Assembly (NCBI RefSeq): GCF_003944795.1
Contig: NZ_RWBG01000001.1
Location: 310,001-374,000 of the forward strand
Length of the DNA: 64,000 bases
Direction of reading: 5' to 3'
DNA from: Mangrovimonas spongiae
GTDB lineage: Bacteria > Bacteroidota > Bacteroidia > Flavobacteriales > Flavobacteriaceae
A model generated the notes under the pieces. That model had not been told where the DNA came from, searched no databases, and saw only the letters and a program-made list of their open reading frames with translations. The position numbers were made by a program, and so were the translations under genes. Shown here in pieces: positions 1 to 7,725 of the stretch (position 1 is the first letter of the stretch; the number at the start of each line of letters is the position of its first letter).

Positions 1-11
1 TACTATAATGC

Positions 12-43
12 TTGTAACTTATGGCAATTATTGCCTAATTTTG
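12..43 (+). promoter_or_regulatory. Bacteroidota-type promoter of the M28 peptidase
   Basis: A TTG at 12-14 is followed after 21 bases by TAATTTTG at 36-43, which fits the Bacteroidota -33/-7 consensus (TTG, then TAnnTTTG). It sits 21 bases before the ATG at 65, so it favours that start over the upstream in-frame ATG at 8. Confidence 0.5.
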
Positions 44-64
44 CGTAAAAATAAGTTTATTATT

Positions 65-1291
65 ATGAAACAAGTATCGCTATTGGTTCTTTTTATAACG
101 CTATGGGGTTGTAAACAAGACTATACTTACCAAAATAAAATTAAGGATGACGTAGCTTTTTTAGCAGACGATAAACTTGAGGGACGCGAAACAGGAACCA
201 AAGGCGAACAAGAAGCTGCAGCTTATATTGTAAAACGATTTAAGGAAATAGGGCTGTCGCCTAAAGGCACGGAGGATTTTTATCAAACCTTTTCATTCAA
301 GCCCAAAACCAATCCTCACGAAGATGTAACCTTTGTCACTATGGCAGAGGATAGTACCGTTACAGGAACCAATGTGTTAGGATATATTGATAACCAAGCC
401 GAAAGCACCATAATTATTGGCGCACACTACGACCATTTGGGGTATGGTAGCGAAGGCTCGTTATATCGTGGAAAAACTAAAGAAATACATAACGGCGCCG
501 ATGATAATGCTAGTGGTGTGGCGGTTATGTTAGATTTAGCTGGAAGATTAAAAAATAAAAACACGGCTAATAATTATTTGTTTATGGCCTTTTCTGGTGA
601 AGAAATGGGGCTTTTGGGTTCCAATTACTTTACCAAAAATGCAACATTGGATTTAGGAACAGCCAATTATATGATAAATATGGATATGGTTGGTCGTTTA
701 AAACAAGACGGTACATTGGCAGTTTATGGCGTAGGAACCTCACCACGTTTTAAGCAAACACTTACATCAAGTAATAATAATTTTAAATTAATTGAAAATG
801 AGTCTGGTGTTGGTCCATCAGATCATACGTCTTTCTACCTTCAAGATATTCCAGTTTTGCATTTCTTTACAGGACAACACGAAGATTATCACAAACCAGG
901 AGACGATGCCGAGAAGCTGAATTATGAAGGCATGAATTTAATTTCAGACTATATCCTGGAAGTCATCACAGAACTTGACGATAATGGCAAATTGGCCTTT
1001 AGAAAAACAAAAAATGAAAGTGAAGAAACACCACGTTTTAAAGTAGGAATGGGTGTTATTCCAGACTATTTATTTGATGGAGAAGGTATGCGAATAGATG
1101 GTATTAGCGAAGATAAACCAGCACAAAAAGCTGGGTTGCAAAAAGGTGATGTTGTAGTTAAACTTGGCGATAGTTTGGTGACCGACATGATGAGTTACAT
1201 GAAAGCTTTATCATCTTTCAGTAAAGGAGATACGACAACGGTTGTTGTTAAACGACATGGAGAAAATGTTAATAAACAGATTCAGTTTTAA
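65..1291 (+). CDS. M28-family zinc aminopeptidase lipoprotein with C-terminal PDZ domain
   Basis: Predicted secreted or membrane-anchored metallopeptidase that would remove N-terminal residues from peptides. From the ATG at 65 the protein begins with a hydrophobic signal ending in LWGCK, a lipobox-like Cys. The M28 di-zinc ligands are visible in order: HYDH near residue 120, NGADDNASG, the catalytic pair in FSGEEMG, NMDMVGR, and a late His in SDHTSF. The last ~80 residues look like a PDZ domain (GISEDKPAQKAGLQKGDVVV), common in Bacteroidota M28 enzymes. An in-frame ATG at 8 would put 19 residues before the signal peptide and overlap a promoter, so I reject it. dusB starts directly after the stop, suggesting one transcript. 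Substrate unknown. Confidence 0.88.
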   Translation: MKQVSLLVLFITLWGCKQDYTYQNKIKDDVAFLADDKLEGRETGTKGEQEAAAYIVKRFKEIGLSPKGTEDFYQTFSFKPKTNPHEDVTFVTMAEDSTVTGTNVLGYIDNQAESTIIIGAHYDHLGYGSEGSLYRGKTKEIHNGADDNASGVAVMLDLAGRLKNKNTANNYLFMAFSGEEMGLLGSNYFTKNATLDLGTANYMINMDMVGRLKQDGTLAVYGVGTSPRFKQTLTSSNNNFKLIENESGVGPSDHTSFYLQDIPVLHFFTGQHEDYHKPGDDAEKLNYEGMNLISDYILEVITELDDNGKLAFRKTKNESEETPRFKVGMGVIPDYLFDGEGMRIDGISEDKPAQKAGLQKGDVVVKLGDSLVTDMMSYMKALSSFSKGDTTTVVVKRHGENVNKQIQF

Positions 1292-2287
1292 ATGGTAAAA
1301 ATTGCAGACATAGAATTACCTGATTTTCCATTGCTTTTAGCACCTATGGAAGATGTTAGCGACCCACCGTTTCGAGCCCTATGCAAAGAACAAGGTGCCG
1401 ATGTGGTATACACCGAATTTATCTCCAGCGAAGGTTTGATTAGAGATGCCGCCAAGAGTACGATGAAGTTGGATATTTATGAAAAAGAACGTCCAGTAGG
1501 CATTCAAATTTTTGGAGCCAATTTGGATAGCATGTTGGAAGCCGTTGATATTGTTGAGAAATCGAATCCAGATATTATCGATATCAATTTTGGTTGCCCA
1601 GTAAAAAAGGTGGTTAGCAAAGGTGCTGGTGCGGGCATTTTAAAAGACGTTTGTCTTATGGAATCGCTTACGGCCGAAATTGTAAAACGTACCAAACTAC
1701 CTGTTACCGTAAAAACTAGATTAGGTTGGGATCACGATTCTATTAAAATTGTTGAGGTTGCCGAGCGTTTACAAGACGTTGGTTGTAAGGCTATTTCCAT
1801 TCACGGACGGACTCGTGCGCAAATGTATAAAGGCAATGCCGATTGGAAACCTATTGCCGAGGTTAAAAATAACCCTAGAATGCACATTCCTGTATTTGGA
1901 AACGGCGACGTAAATACACCAGAACGTGCTGTAGAAATGCGTGATAAATATGGATTGGATGGCGCTATGATTGGACGAGCTACTATTGGTAATCCGTGGT
2001 TTTTTAAACAAGTAAAACATTACTTTAAAACAGGCGAGCATTTACCACCAATTACGCTAGAAGAACGTGTAGAAGCGGCTAAACGCCATTTACAAATGGC
2101 CATAGACTGGAAAGGTGAAAAATTAGGCGTTTTTGAAACACGGCGCCATTACACAAACTATTTTAAAGGGATTCCACACTTTAAAGAATACCGAATGAAA
2201 ATGGTAACCAGCGATGACTCAAAAGATGTATTTGCTGCATTTGATGAGGTGCTTGAAAATTTTAAAGATTATCAGTTTGTATCTTAA
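1292..2287 (+). CDS. dusB: tRNA-dihydrouridine synthase (DusB type)
   Basis: FMN-dependent enzyme reducing uridine to dihydrouridine in the tRNA D-loop. The 331-residue length is normal. Visible features are the N-terminal LAPMEDVSDPPFR flavin-binding motif, the catalytic-Cys loop NFGCPVKKVVSKGAG near residue 100, SIHGRTRAQMYKG, and the GNGDV and GAMIGRATIGNPW phosphate-binding motifs. The ATG touches the stop of the M28 peptidase, so translation is probably coupled. The stop codon overlaps the stop of the convergent permease gene by four bases. Assignment to DusB rather than another Dus subfamily rests on overall similarity. Confidence 0.93.
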   Translation: MVKIADIELPDFPLLLAPMEDVSDPPFRALCKEQGADVVYTEFISSEGLIRDAAKSTMKLDIYEKERPVGIQIFGANLDSMLEAVDIVEKSNPDIIDINFGCPVKKVVSKGAGAGILKDVCLMESLTAEIVKRTKLPVTVKTRLGWDHDSIKIVEVAERLQDVGCKAISIHGRTRAQMYKGNADWKPIAEVKNNPRMHIPVFGNGDVNTPERAVEMRDKYGLDGAMIGRATIGNPWFFKQVKHYFKTGEHLPPITLEERVEAAKRHLQMAIDWKGEKLGVFETRRHYTNYFKGIPHFKEYRMKMVTSDDSKDVFAAFDEVLENFKDYQFVS

Positions 2288-3492
2288 TTAATGTCAATTA
2301 AAGATTTTGAAATCCGACTTGATGCAATTTTTGAGGCTAGTATGCCAAGAACAGAAATTGTGACAAACACCAAAATAAGATTTTCCCATTTTATTGTCAT
2401 TGGATAGGGAAGAGAAGGTGTTATCATAACCAGAGAAAATGCTTTTTGTAAGCTGACAATAATGTAGCCTATAGTTAACCCTAAAACACCGCCTAAAACC
2501 GACATTAAACTGCCTTGGTAAAAAAATATTTGTCGTATGTGTTTTAGTGTTGCTCCTGTACTGTATAGCGTTTTAAGGTTACTCTTTTTATCTAAAATCA
2601 TCATAATGATTGAGCCAATAACATTAAAAAGCGCGATAATTAAAACTAGAGTAAAAATGAGGTAAACAGCCAAATTTTCGGTGTTTAGCATTTTGTATAA
2701 AGCGTCGTTTAATTGAGCTTTATTTTTTAGTGTAACCTTATCGCCTAAAACCGAAAGAATTTCGGTTCTTGCTTCTTCTTCTGTAGCGTCTGGATTAAGT
2801 TTAAACTCAATATAAGAATAACTATTCTCAGGAACTTCTAAAAGAGCTTTAGCCATGTTAATAGGCGTGTAAATATATTTATCGTTTAAGGCCTCGTTAA
2901 CATCAAAAATACCAACATTTACCGCATGAAAAGAGTTGTAAGCATCCTTTAGCGACTTAATTTGTCCTTTTCCAGGTTTAGGCACGTAAAGGTTTAGTTT
3001 TTTTCCATAATCTAAAACCCCAATAGAAAGTGAGTTGGAAATACCTAAACCCGTTACCACTTGATTAGATTTTGAAGTAAGCCAATTACCATAAAAAATA
3101 ACAGAATCTATGGTAGTTACGGTTTGATAGTTTTCATCAACACCTTTTATGTAAGCATTAGGGTAGTTTTTATGCTCGTAAGCAACAAATACCCGTTCCT
3201 CAATAACTTTTGAATAAGCAGTGGTTGTTTTTAGCTTATCAAGTTTATTCGCTTCTTCGTTAGTCAGTTTAAAATACTTTCCAGTTGCCGATTGCGCTTT
3301 AAGATCAGGATCTATAATAGATGTAAATTCTAAAGTAAAATCTTTTAATCCAGCAAATCCAGAAAGCACAATAAATAACGCCGCCGATCCCATAACAATA
3401 CCTATAGTAGCAATAATGGTAATGTAGTTTATGGCATTATTGGAACTTTTAGTAAATAAGTAACGCTTGGCGATGTAAAGGGAAAAATTCAA
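2284..3492 (-). CDS. LolC/LolE-type (FtsX family) ABC permease with TTG start
   Basis: Inner-membrane permease resembling the lipoprotein-releasing LolCE subunits, which pass lipoproteins to the periplasmic carrier for outer-membrane sorting. The N-terminus (YIAKRYLF, then a hydrophobic segment at about residues 22-45) is followed by a ~220-residue periplasmic domain and three C-terminal membrane helices, the FtsX/MacB-like pattern. The start codon is TTG, immediately after the TAA of rbfA, and no ATG occurs before residue ~34, which would delete the first helix. Expression is therefore probably coupled to rbfA. No ATPase partner is adjacent. A different substrate is possible. Confidence 0.82.
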   Translation of the reverse strand: MNFSLYIAKRYLFTKSSNNAINYITIIATIGIVMGSAALFIVLSGFAGLKDFTLEFTSIIDPDLKAQSATGKYFKLTNEEANKLDKLKTTTAYSKVIEERVFVAYEHKNYPNAYIKGVDENYQTVTTIDSVIFYGNWLTSKSNQVVTGLGISNSLSIGVLDYGKKLNLYVPKPGKGQIKSLKDAYNSFHAVNVGIFDVNEALNDKYIYTPINMAKALLEVPENSYSYIEFKLNPDATEEEARTEILSVLGDKVTLKNKAQLNDALYKMLNTENLAVYLIFTLVLIIALFNVIGSIIMMILDKKSNLKTLYSTGATLKHIRQIFFYQGSLMSVLGGVLGLTIGYIIVSLQKAFSLVMITPSLPYPMTIKWENLILVFVTISVLGILASKIASSRISKSLIDIN

Positions 3493-3888
3493 TTACGATT
3501 TTTTTCGTTTATCTAAAAGGTCGGGATTATCAATAGGATTGTCTTTACCTTTTAAAGAGCGTTCAATATTATCTATATATTCTAACGTATCATCTATATA
3601 AAATTCAAGTTCGGGCATTCTACGTAATTGGTTTTTGGTACGTTGTGCAAGTTCGTGTCTTATTAAATGTTTGTTAGATTGAATACCTTTTAGTAATTCC
3701 TTAGCCTTATCATTTGGAAAAATACTTAAATACACTTTTGCATTCGATAAATCTACGGTAACTCTTACTTTGGTAACCGATATAATAATGCCTTTTAAAC
3801 CGCCTTGAGTAGCTGCTTTTTGAAGGACTTCAACTAAATCTTGCTGTAAAACCGAAGCTATTTTTTTTTGTCTTTGCGTTTCTTCCAT
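3493..3888 (-). CDS. rbfA: Ribosome-binding factor A
   Basis: Small 30S assembly factor that binds immature 16S rRNA and is needed for late maturation and cold adaptation. The 131-residue length and single KH-like domain fit. Visible are the RQKKIASVLQQDL start, VTKVRVTVDLSNAKVYLSIFP, and the conserved RHELAQR...LRRMPELEFYIDDTLEY segment. The charged C-terminal tail is poorly conserved, as usual. The next gene on this strand, the LolC-like permease, starts at the base after its stop. Confidence 0.95.
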   Translation of the reverse strand: MEETQRQKKIASVLQQDLVEVLQKAATQGGLKGIIISVTKVRVTVDLSNAKVYLSIFPNDKAKELLKGIQSNKHLIRHELAQRTKNQLRRMPELEFYIDDTLEYIDNIERSLKGKDNPIDNPDLLDKRKKS

Positions 3889-3923
3889 ATTCTAATCCTG
3901 CTAAACATTAAACTTTTAAGGTA

Positions 3924-3931
3924 CAAAAATA
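3924..3931 (-). promoter_or_regulatory. Likely -7 element for rbfA-permease operon
   Basis: Reads TATTTTTG on the minus strand, a full match to TAnnTTTG, 36 bases upstream of the rbfA ATG. No clear TTG lies at the proper distance, so only the -7 part is supported. Confidence 0.35.
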
Positions 3932-3986
3932 ACGCATATTTGATTATTATGTTATTTTTAAAGCGAACATTTCAAAAAAGAACTAA

Positions 3987-4391
3987 ATGAATAAAATAGA
4001 ACATATCGGTATAGCGGTAAAAGATATTGAGGCTTCCAATACATTATTTAAACAGCTTTTTAACGAGCCGCATTATAAAATGGAAGAAGTTGCTAGTGAA
4101 GGTGTGTTAACCTCTTTCTTTAAATCTGGTCCAAATAAAATTGAACTTTTACAAGCTACAACAGCCGATAGTCCTATTGCTAAGTTTATAGAAAAACGCG
4201 GCGAAGGCATTCATCATATTGCTTTTGATGTTGAAGATATTGAAGCAGAAATTGTACGTTTAAAAAGTGAAGGGTTTAAGGTTTTAAACGAGACACCAAA
4301 AAAAGGCGCCGATAATAAGTTAGTGGCATTTTTACATCCAAAGTCTACTAACGGTGTGTTAATTGAGCTATGCCAAGAGATAAAGGCATAA
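3987..4391 (+). CDS. mce: Methylmalonyl-CoA epimerase
   Basis: Interconverts (R)- and (S)-methylmalonyl-CoA, linking propionyl-CoA to succinyl-CoA. The protein is a 134-residue two-module glyoxalase/VOC fold. Metal ligands are visible in IEHIGIAVKDIE (first His), KIELLQ (Glu), GIHHIAFDVED (second His) and VLIELCQ (C-terminal Glu). Length and spacing match the bacterial family. It stands alone and is followed by a tRNA with its own promoter. The methylmalonyl-CoA mutase genes are not in this window. Confidence 0.93.
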   Translation: MNKIEHIGIAVKDIEASNTLFKQLFNEPHYKMEEVASEGVLTSFFKSGPNKIELLQATTADSPIAKFIEKRGEGIHHIAFDVEDIEAEIVRLKSEGFKVLNETPKKGADNKLVAFLHPKSTNGVLIELCQEIKA

Positions 4392-4397
4392 AAAATC

Positions 4398-4428
4398 TTG
4401 TAGAGTTTTAAAATATGTAGTAATATTG
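4398..4428 (+). promoter_or_regulatory. Promoter of the CAT-anticodon tRNA
   Basis: TTG at 4398-4400, a 20-base spacer, then TAATATTG at 4421-4428 (7 of 8 to TAnnTTTG). Transcription would begin near 4435. Bases 4449-4467 form a 7-bp hairpin (TATTAGC/GCTAATA) that abuts the mature tRNA 5' end and would be removed by RNase P. Confidence 0.5.
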
Positions 4429-4467
4429 CACACTCTTTTAAGGGAGCATATTAGCAATAAGCTAATA

Positions 4468-4541
4468 GGGCCTATAACTCAGTTGGTTAGAGTATCTGAC
4501 TCATAATCAGAAAGTCCCTGGTTCGAGCCCAGGTGGGCCCA
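4468..4541 (+). tRNA. tRNA with CAT anticodon, probably tRNA-Ile2 (k2C), otherwise elongator tRNA-Met
   Basis: A complete cloverleaf folds: acceptor GGGCCTA/TGGGCCC, D stem ACTC/GAGT, anticodon stem TCTGA/TCAGA with loop CTCATAA, and T stem CCTGG/CCAGG with TTCGAGC. The discriminator is A and no CCA is encoded. CAT can be initiator, elongator Met or lysidine-modified Ile2. The acceptor stem starts with a G-C pair, so it is not a typical initiator. C4-G69 and C5-G68 pairs are present, which are TilS (lysidine synthetase) determinants known from E. coli and favour Ile2. The choice between Ile2 and Met remains inference. Confidence 0.9.
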
Positions 4542-4547
4542 CAAAAC

Positions 4548-4577
4548 AACGCCTTACTTGATATCAAGTAAGGCGTT
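4548..4577 (+). terminator. Perfect 30-base palindrome after the tRNA (3' processing or termination hairpin)
   Basis: AACGCCTTACTTGAT is followed directly by its exact reverse complement, 15 bp with no spacer, beginning six bases after the tRNA discriminator. The T content after it is modest (TGCTGTTTCT), so it may act as a weak terminator, a processing boundary or a protein-binding palindrome. Confidence 0.6.
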
Positions 4578-4797
4578 GCTGTTTCTACATTATTCTTTTT
4601 ATAGCACCTATTTTTTTAGAACTTATTAGATAACAATAAATTAAAATTTTGAAATCCTTTTTTTAAGATAAAAAATTTATATTTGACACGCATTTAAAAC
4701 GACACAAACACACTTAATCGATTTTTTTTGCATTTCAAAGACGTTTTTAACCTATTTTTATTTTGTTAAATAGGTTTTTTTAATACATTTACAGCAA
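4578..4797 (+). promoter_or_regulatory. Leader region with promoter-like box and an internal terminator hairpin
   Basis: This gene-free stretch holds a full -7 match, TATATTTG at 4678-4685, with a TTG at 4649-4651 (26-base spacer, a little long). Further down, AACCTATTT at 4749-4757 pairs with AAATAGGTT at 4768-4776 and is followed by a T run to 4781, an intrinsic-terminator shape ending 16 bases before the next ATG. It could be an attenuator, or it could end a ~90-base leader RNA. No protein-coding frame is evident. Confidence 0.5.
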
Positions 4798-5019
4798 ATG
4801 AAGCTACAAAACAAGAAAATAATTGCCTCAATCTTATTTTTAGTAATAAGTTTTGTATGTGTTGCACAAGAAGATATGCCTGCTCCTGCAACTGGAGGAG
4901 GAAACCAGCCAATACCACCACCACCACCAGGAACACCTATAGATTCCGGAGTTTATATTGTAGCTGGATTAGCTTTAGCTTATGGGGCTTATAAAAAAAG
5001 AAAGGCTTTACTCAAATAA
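4798..5019 (+). CDS. Short secreted protein with PID-CTERM-like sorting tail
   Basis: A 73-residue protein with an N-terminal signal peptide (hydrophobic residues ~8-22, ending VCVAQ). A short Pro/Gly spacer with a run of five prolines follows, then PIDSG, then a hydrophobic helix (VYIVAGLALAYGAY) and a basic tail (KKRKALLK). A short motif, one transmembrane helix and a basic tail is the layout of exosortase/archaeosortase-type sorting signals. From memory, PIDxG tails are described in Flavobacteriia as PID-CTERM. Almost nothing but signal and tail is present, so the mature peptide would be only ~25 residues. No exosortase gene is nearby. It could instead be a simple small membrane protein. 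Confidence 0.72.
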   Translation: MKLQNKKIIASILFLVISFVCVAQEDMPAPATGGGNQPIPPPPPGTPIDSGVYIVAGLALAYGAYKKRKALLK

Positions 5020-5024
5020 GTTTT

Positions 5025-5615
5025 TTACTTATTTATAGTATGTAGTTTTTGAACATACTTTCCAATAACATCAAATTCTAGATTAACTTTAGTGCCCACG
5101 TTTAATTTGTTAAACGTTGTGTGTTCGTATGTAAAGGGGATAATAGCAACACTAAAGGTATTTACTCCAGAATTAACCACGGTTAAACTTACTCCATTAA
5201 TAGTTATAGAGCCTTTTTCAATAGTTATGTTATTTAAGGTTTTGTCATACTCAAACGTAAACTCCCAACTTCCAGAATTTTTTGAAATAGCTGTACAAAT
5301 AGCAGTTTGGTCTACATGACCCTGAACAATATGCCCATCAAGACGATCGCCTAATTCCATAGCACGTTCAAGGTTTACATAATTACCAACTTTTAAATCA
5401 CCAAGATTTGTTTTATCTAAAGTTTCTTTAATAGCAGTAACTGTATAGTTCTCATCTTGAATATTTACTACTGTAAGACAAATACCATTATGGGCCACAC
5501 TTTGGTCTATTTTTAGGTCTTGAGTAAAGTCGCAACTAATAGTTATATCTAAATTATCGCCTTTTCTTACAATATTTTTTACTAAACCAAGAGACTCAAT
5601 AATTCCTGTAAACAT
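5025..5615 (-). CDS. ribE: Riboflavin synthase alpha chain
   Basis: Dismutates two 6,7-dimethyl-8-ribityllumazine molecules to riboflavin, the last riboflavin step. The 196-residue protein shows two tandem lumazine-binding barrels. The first begins MFTGIIESLG and contains SVAHNGICLTVV. The second contains GHIVQGHVDQT near residue 98 and GSITINGVSLTVV near residue 135. Length fits the family. It is divergent from pdxA, with a short shared promoter region. Other rib genes are not in the window. Confidence 0.95.
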   Translation of the reverse strand: MFTGIIESLGLVKNIVRKGDNLDITISCDFTQDLKIDQSVAHNGICLTVVNIQDENYTVTAIKETLDKTNLGDLKVGNYVNLERAMELGDRLDGHIVQGHVDQTAICTAISKNSGSWEFTFEYDKTLNNITIEKGSITINGVSLTVVNSGVNTFSVAIIPFTYEHTTFNKLNVGTKVNLEFDVIGKYVQKLHTINK

Positions 5616-5634
5616 AAATCCTAATTTATTTGTC

Positions 5635-5656
5635 TAAATTTGTAATTACAAAAATA
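5635..5656. promoter_or_regulatory. Divergent promoter region between ribE and pdxA
   Basis: TAAATTTG at 5635-5642 on the plus strand lies 37 bases before the pdxA ATG. TATTTTTG on the minus strand (5649-5656) lies 33 bases before the ribE start. Both are full matches to TAnnTTTG. The upstream TTG elements are weak or absent at ideal spacing. Confidence 0.45.
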
Positions 5657-5679
5657 CGAACAAAAACACATCAATTTTA

Positions 5680-6726
5680 ATGAAGGGTAAAGAAAAAATC
5701 AAAGTTGGTATTACCATAGGTGATTTGAATGGTATAGGAGGAGAGATTATACTAAAAACGTTTGAAGATAACAGAATGCTGGATTTTTGTACACCAGTTA
5801 TTTTTGCCTCTGTAAAAACAATAAGCTATTTAAAAAAACACTTTAAATTCAATTTAAACTTTAATGGTATTAATACCATCGATAAAATAGTACATGGAAA
5901 AATAAATGTGTTTAATGCTTGGAATGAAAAGTATAATATAGAATTTGGTAAAGAGAACTTAAAATCGGGTGAGTTATCTATAAAATCATTAAAAGAAGCG
6001 GTAAAATATTTAAAATCAGGCGATATTGATGCCTTGGTAACAGCACCAATAAACAAGCATAACATACAATCTGAAGAATTTAAATTCCCTGGGCATACAG
6101 ATTATTTAGCCCAAGAGTTAGAAGGGAATAGCTTAATGTTTATGGTAACTGACACATTGAAAGTAGGGTTGCTAACAGATCATGTTCCCGTTAATGATGT
6201 CACCAAACATATTTCAGAAAAGTTAATAAAAAATAAGTTAGATATTATAAACCTATCTTTAAAACAAGACTTTAAAGTACGTAAACCCAAAATAGCCGTT
6301 TTAGGGATTAATCCACATACAGGCGATAATGGTGTAATAGGAAAAGAAGATGACGAAATTTTAAGACCAGCATTGTCTAAAATAAGAGAAAAAGGCATGC
6401 TTGTTTTTGGACCTTATGCAGCCGATAGCTTTTTTGGTTCTAACAACTATAAAAATTTCGACGCCATAATTGCTTCTTATCACGACCAAGGACTTATCCC
6501 TTTTAAAACATTATCCTTTGGAAACGGTGTTAATTTTACAGCAGGTTTAAGTAAAGTAAGAACCTCTCCAGACCATGGTACTGCCTACGAAATAGCAGGG
6601 AAAGGCGAAGCCGATGAAAACTCATTTAAACAAGCTGTATTTACTGCCATAAAAATTTTTAAAAATCGAAAAGAGTATAAAAACCTCACTAAAAACCCTT
6701 TAAAGCCAAAGCAAAAAAAGATATAA
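5680..6726 (+). CDS. pdxA: 4-hydroxythreonine-4-phosphate dehydrogenase
   Basis: NAD-dependent oxidation and decarboxylation step of DXP-dependent pyridoxal-phosphate biosynthesis. The 348-residue protein has the N-terminal VGITIGDLNGIGGEI, DALVTAPINKHNIQ near residue 125, and the metal ligand motif FPGHTDYLAQ. Later come ASYHDQGLIPFK and the C-terminal ligand region RTSPDHGTAYEIAGKG. All expected blocks are present and in order. A separate promoter precedes the next gene, so it may be monocistronic. Confidence 0.95.
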   Translation: MKGKEKIKVGITIGDLNGIGGEIILKTFEDNRMLDFCTPVIFASVKTISYLKKHFKFNLNFNGINTIDKIVHGKINVFNAWNEKYNIEFGKENLKSGELSIKSLKEAVKYLKSGDIDALVTAPINKHNIQSEEFKFPGHTDYLAQELEGNSLMFMVTDTLKVGLLTDHVPVNDVTKHISEKLIKNKLDIINLSLKQDFKVRKPKIAVLGINPHTGDNGVIGKEDDEILRPALSKIREKGMLVFGPYAADSFFGSNNYKNFDAIIASYHDQGLIPFKTLSFGNGVNFTAGLSKVRTSPDHGTAYEIAGKGEADENSFKQAVFTAIKIFKNRKEYKNLTKNPLKPKQKKI

Positions 6727-6748
6727 ACAAAAAAATGTTTATAAGTCG

Positions 6749-6778
6749 TTGAGCCTAAACAATATTTTCTTATATTTG
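6749..6778 (+). promoter_or_regulatory. Consensus promoter for DUF177-rpmF
   Basis: TTG at 6749-6751, a 19-base spacer, then TATATTTG at 6771-6778: a full match to the Bacteroidota promoter consensus. It is followed by the DUF177 ATG at 6801. Confidence 0.65.
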
Positions 6779-6800
6779 CGGGCTCAAATAAGATGTGGTA

Positions 6801-7340
6801 ATGGAGTTATTGAAAGAGTTTACAATTCAGTTTATTGGACTGAAGCTGGGAAAACATCAATTTGAGTACGAAATTGGAAACCAGTTCTTTGAACATTTTG
6901 AGTATAACGAGTTTAACAATGCCAATGTAAAAGTTGTTGTTGAGTTAACAAAAAAAAGCACCTTGCTTGAATTACATTTTAAGTTTCAAGGTGTAGTTAA
7001 TGTTAATTGCGATTTAACTAACGAGCCCTACGACCAAAACATTTCGAACGAATTTAACTTGGTAGTGAAGTTTGGGCATGAGTATAACGACGACGAAACA
7101 GATATATTAATTATTCCTCATGGAGAATATGAAATTAATATACAACAATATATCTACGAAATCATTGTCTTATCAGTACCAAGAAAGCGTATTCACCCAG
7201 GTGTAGAAGACGGTACTTTAAACTCCGAAATACTAGAAAAACTGGACGAATTAAGTCCAAAACAACAAGAAAATATTGAAAATAAAGAGGACACAGATCC
7301 TCGATGGGATAAATTAAAAAAACTATTAACGGATAAATAA
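6801..7340 (+). CDS. DUF177/YceD-family protein
   Basis: Member of the YceD/DUF177 family, which in many bacteria precedes rpmF and has been linked in other organisms to 23S rRNA accumulation. The sequence shows the acidic, beta-rich family pattern (MELLKEFTIQFIGLK at the N-terminus, a central VNVNCDLTNEPYD strand, and an acidic C-terminus ending DPRWDKLKKLL). Family Cys residues are reduced to one. I start it at the ATG at 6801; a GTG two codons upstream is in frame but less likely. rpmF follows by ten bases, so co-transcription is very likely. Confidence 0.88.
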   Translation: MELLKEFTIQFIGLKLGKHQFEYEIGNQFFEHFEYNEFNNANVKVVVELTKKSTLLELHFKFQGVVNVNCDLTNEPYDQNISNEFNLVVKFGHEYNDDETDILIIPHGEYEINIQQYIYEIIVLSVPRKRIHPGVEDGTLNSEILEKLDELSPKQQENIENKEDTDPRWDKLKKLLTDK

Positions 7341-7350
7341 TTAATATAAA

Positions 7351-7554
7351 ATGGCACATCCTAAGAGAAAAATCTCTAAAACAAGAAGAGATAAAAGAAG
7401 AACACATTACAAGGCAGTTGCTCCAGAAATTGCAACGTGTCCTACAACAGGAGAAGCTCACTTATATCACAGAGCTCACTGGCACGAAGGAAAGCTATAT
7501 TACAGAGGTCAAGTATTAATTGACAACTCTGAGGCAGAAGAAAACGTAGCATAA
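7351..7554 (+). CDS. rpmF: 50S ribosomal protein L32
   Basis: Small basic ribosomal protein of 67 residues beginning [17 protein letters not shown], diagnostic of bL32. The middle reads [16 protein letters not shown] and contains a single Cys, so the zinc ribbon (two CxxC pairs) of the zinc-binding form is absent. This is the zinc-independent type. A terminator follows at 7577-7603. Confidence 0.97.
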   Translation: MAHPKRKISKTRRDKRRTHYKAVAPEIATCPTTGEAHLYHRAHWHEGKLYYRGQVLIDNSEAEENVA

Positions 7555-7576
7555 ACTATTATGCACGCATATATTA

Positions 7577-7603
7577 AAACGCTCATGCTTGAGCGTTTTT
7601 TTT
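7577..7603 (+). terminator. Intrinsic terminator after rpmF
   Basis: ACGCTCA, a short loop, TGAGCGT and a run of eight T. Confidence 0.85.
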
Positions 7604-7725
7604 ATGATTAATTTTTGAATGTCTCAAAAACAACTTAATTTGCGTAATATTTTACTAAAAAAGCTGTAAATTCATATAAAATACTGAATTTCAGCCCCTT
7701 TTTTTGGATAACTAATAAATTAGCA

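Noticed and set aside
4741-4790. Second promoter directly before the PID-CTERM-like gene (TACATTTA)
   Set aside because: Seven of eight match, but it would place the start site inside the coding region.
7162-7461. 99-residue minus-strand frame over rpmF
   Set aside because: Antisense to DUF177/rpmF, with a shadow-like composition.
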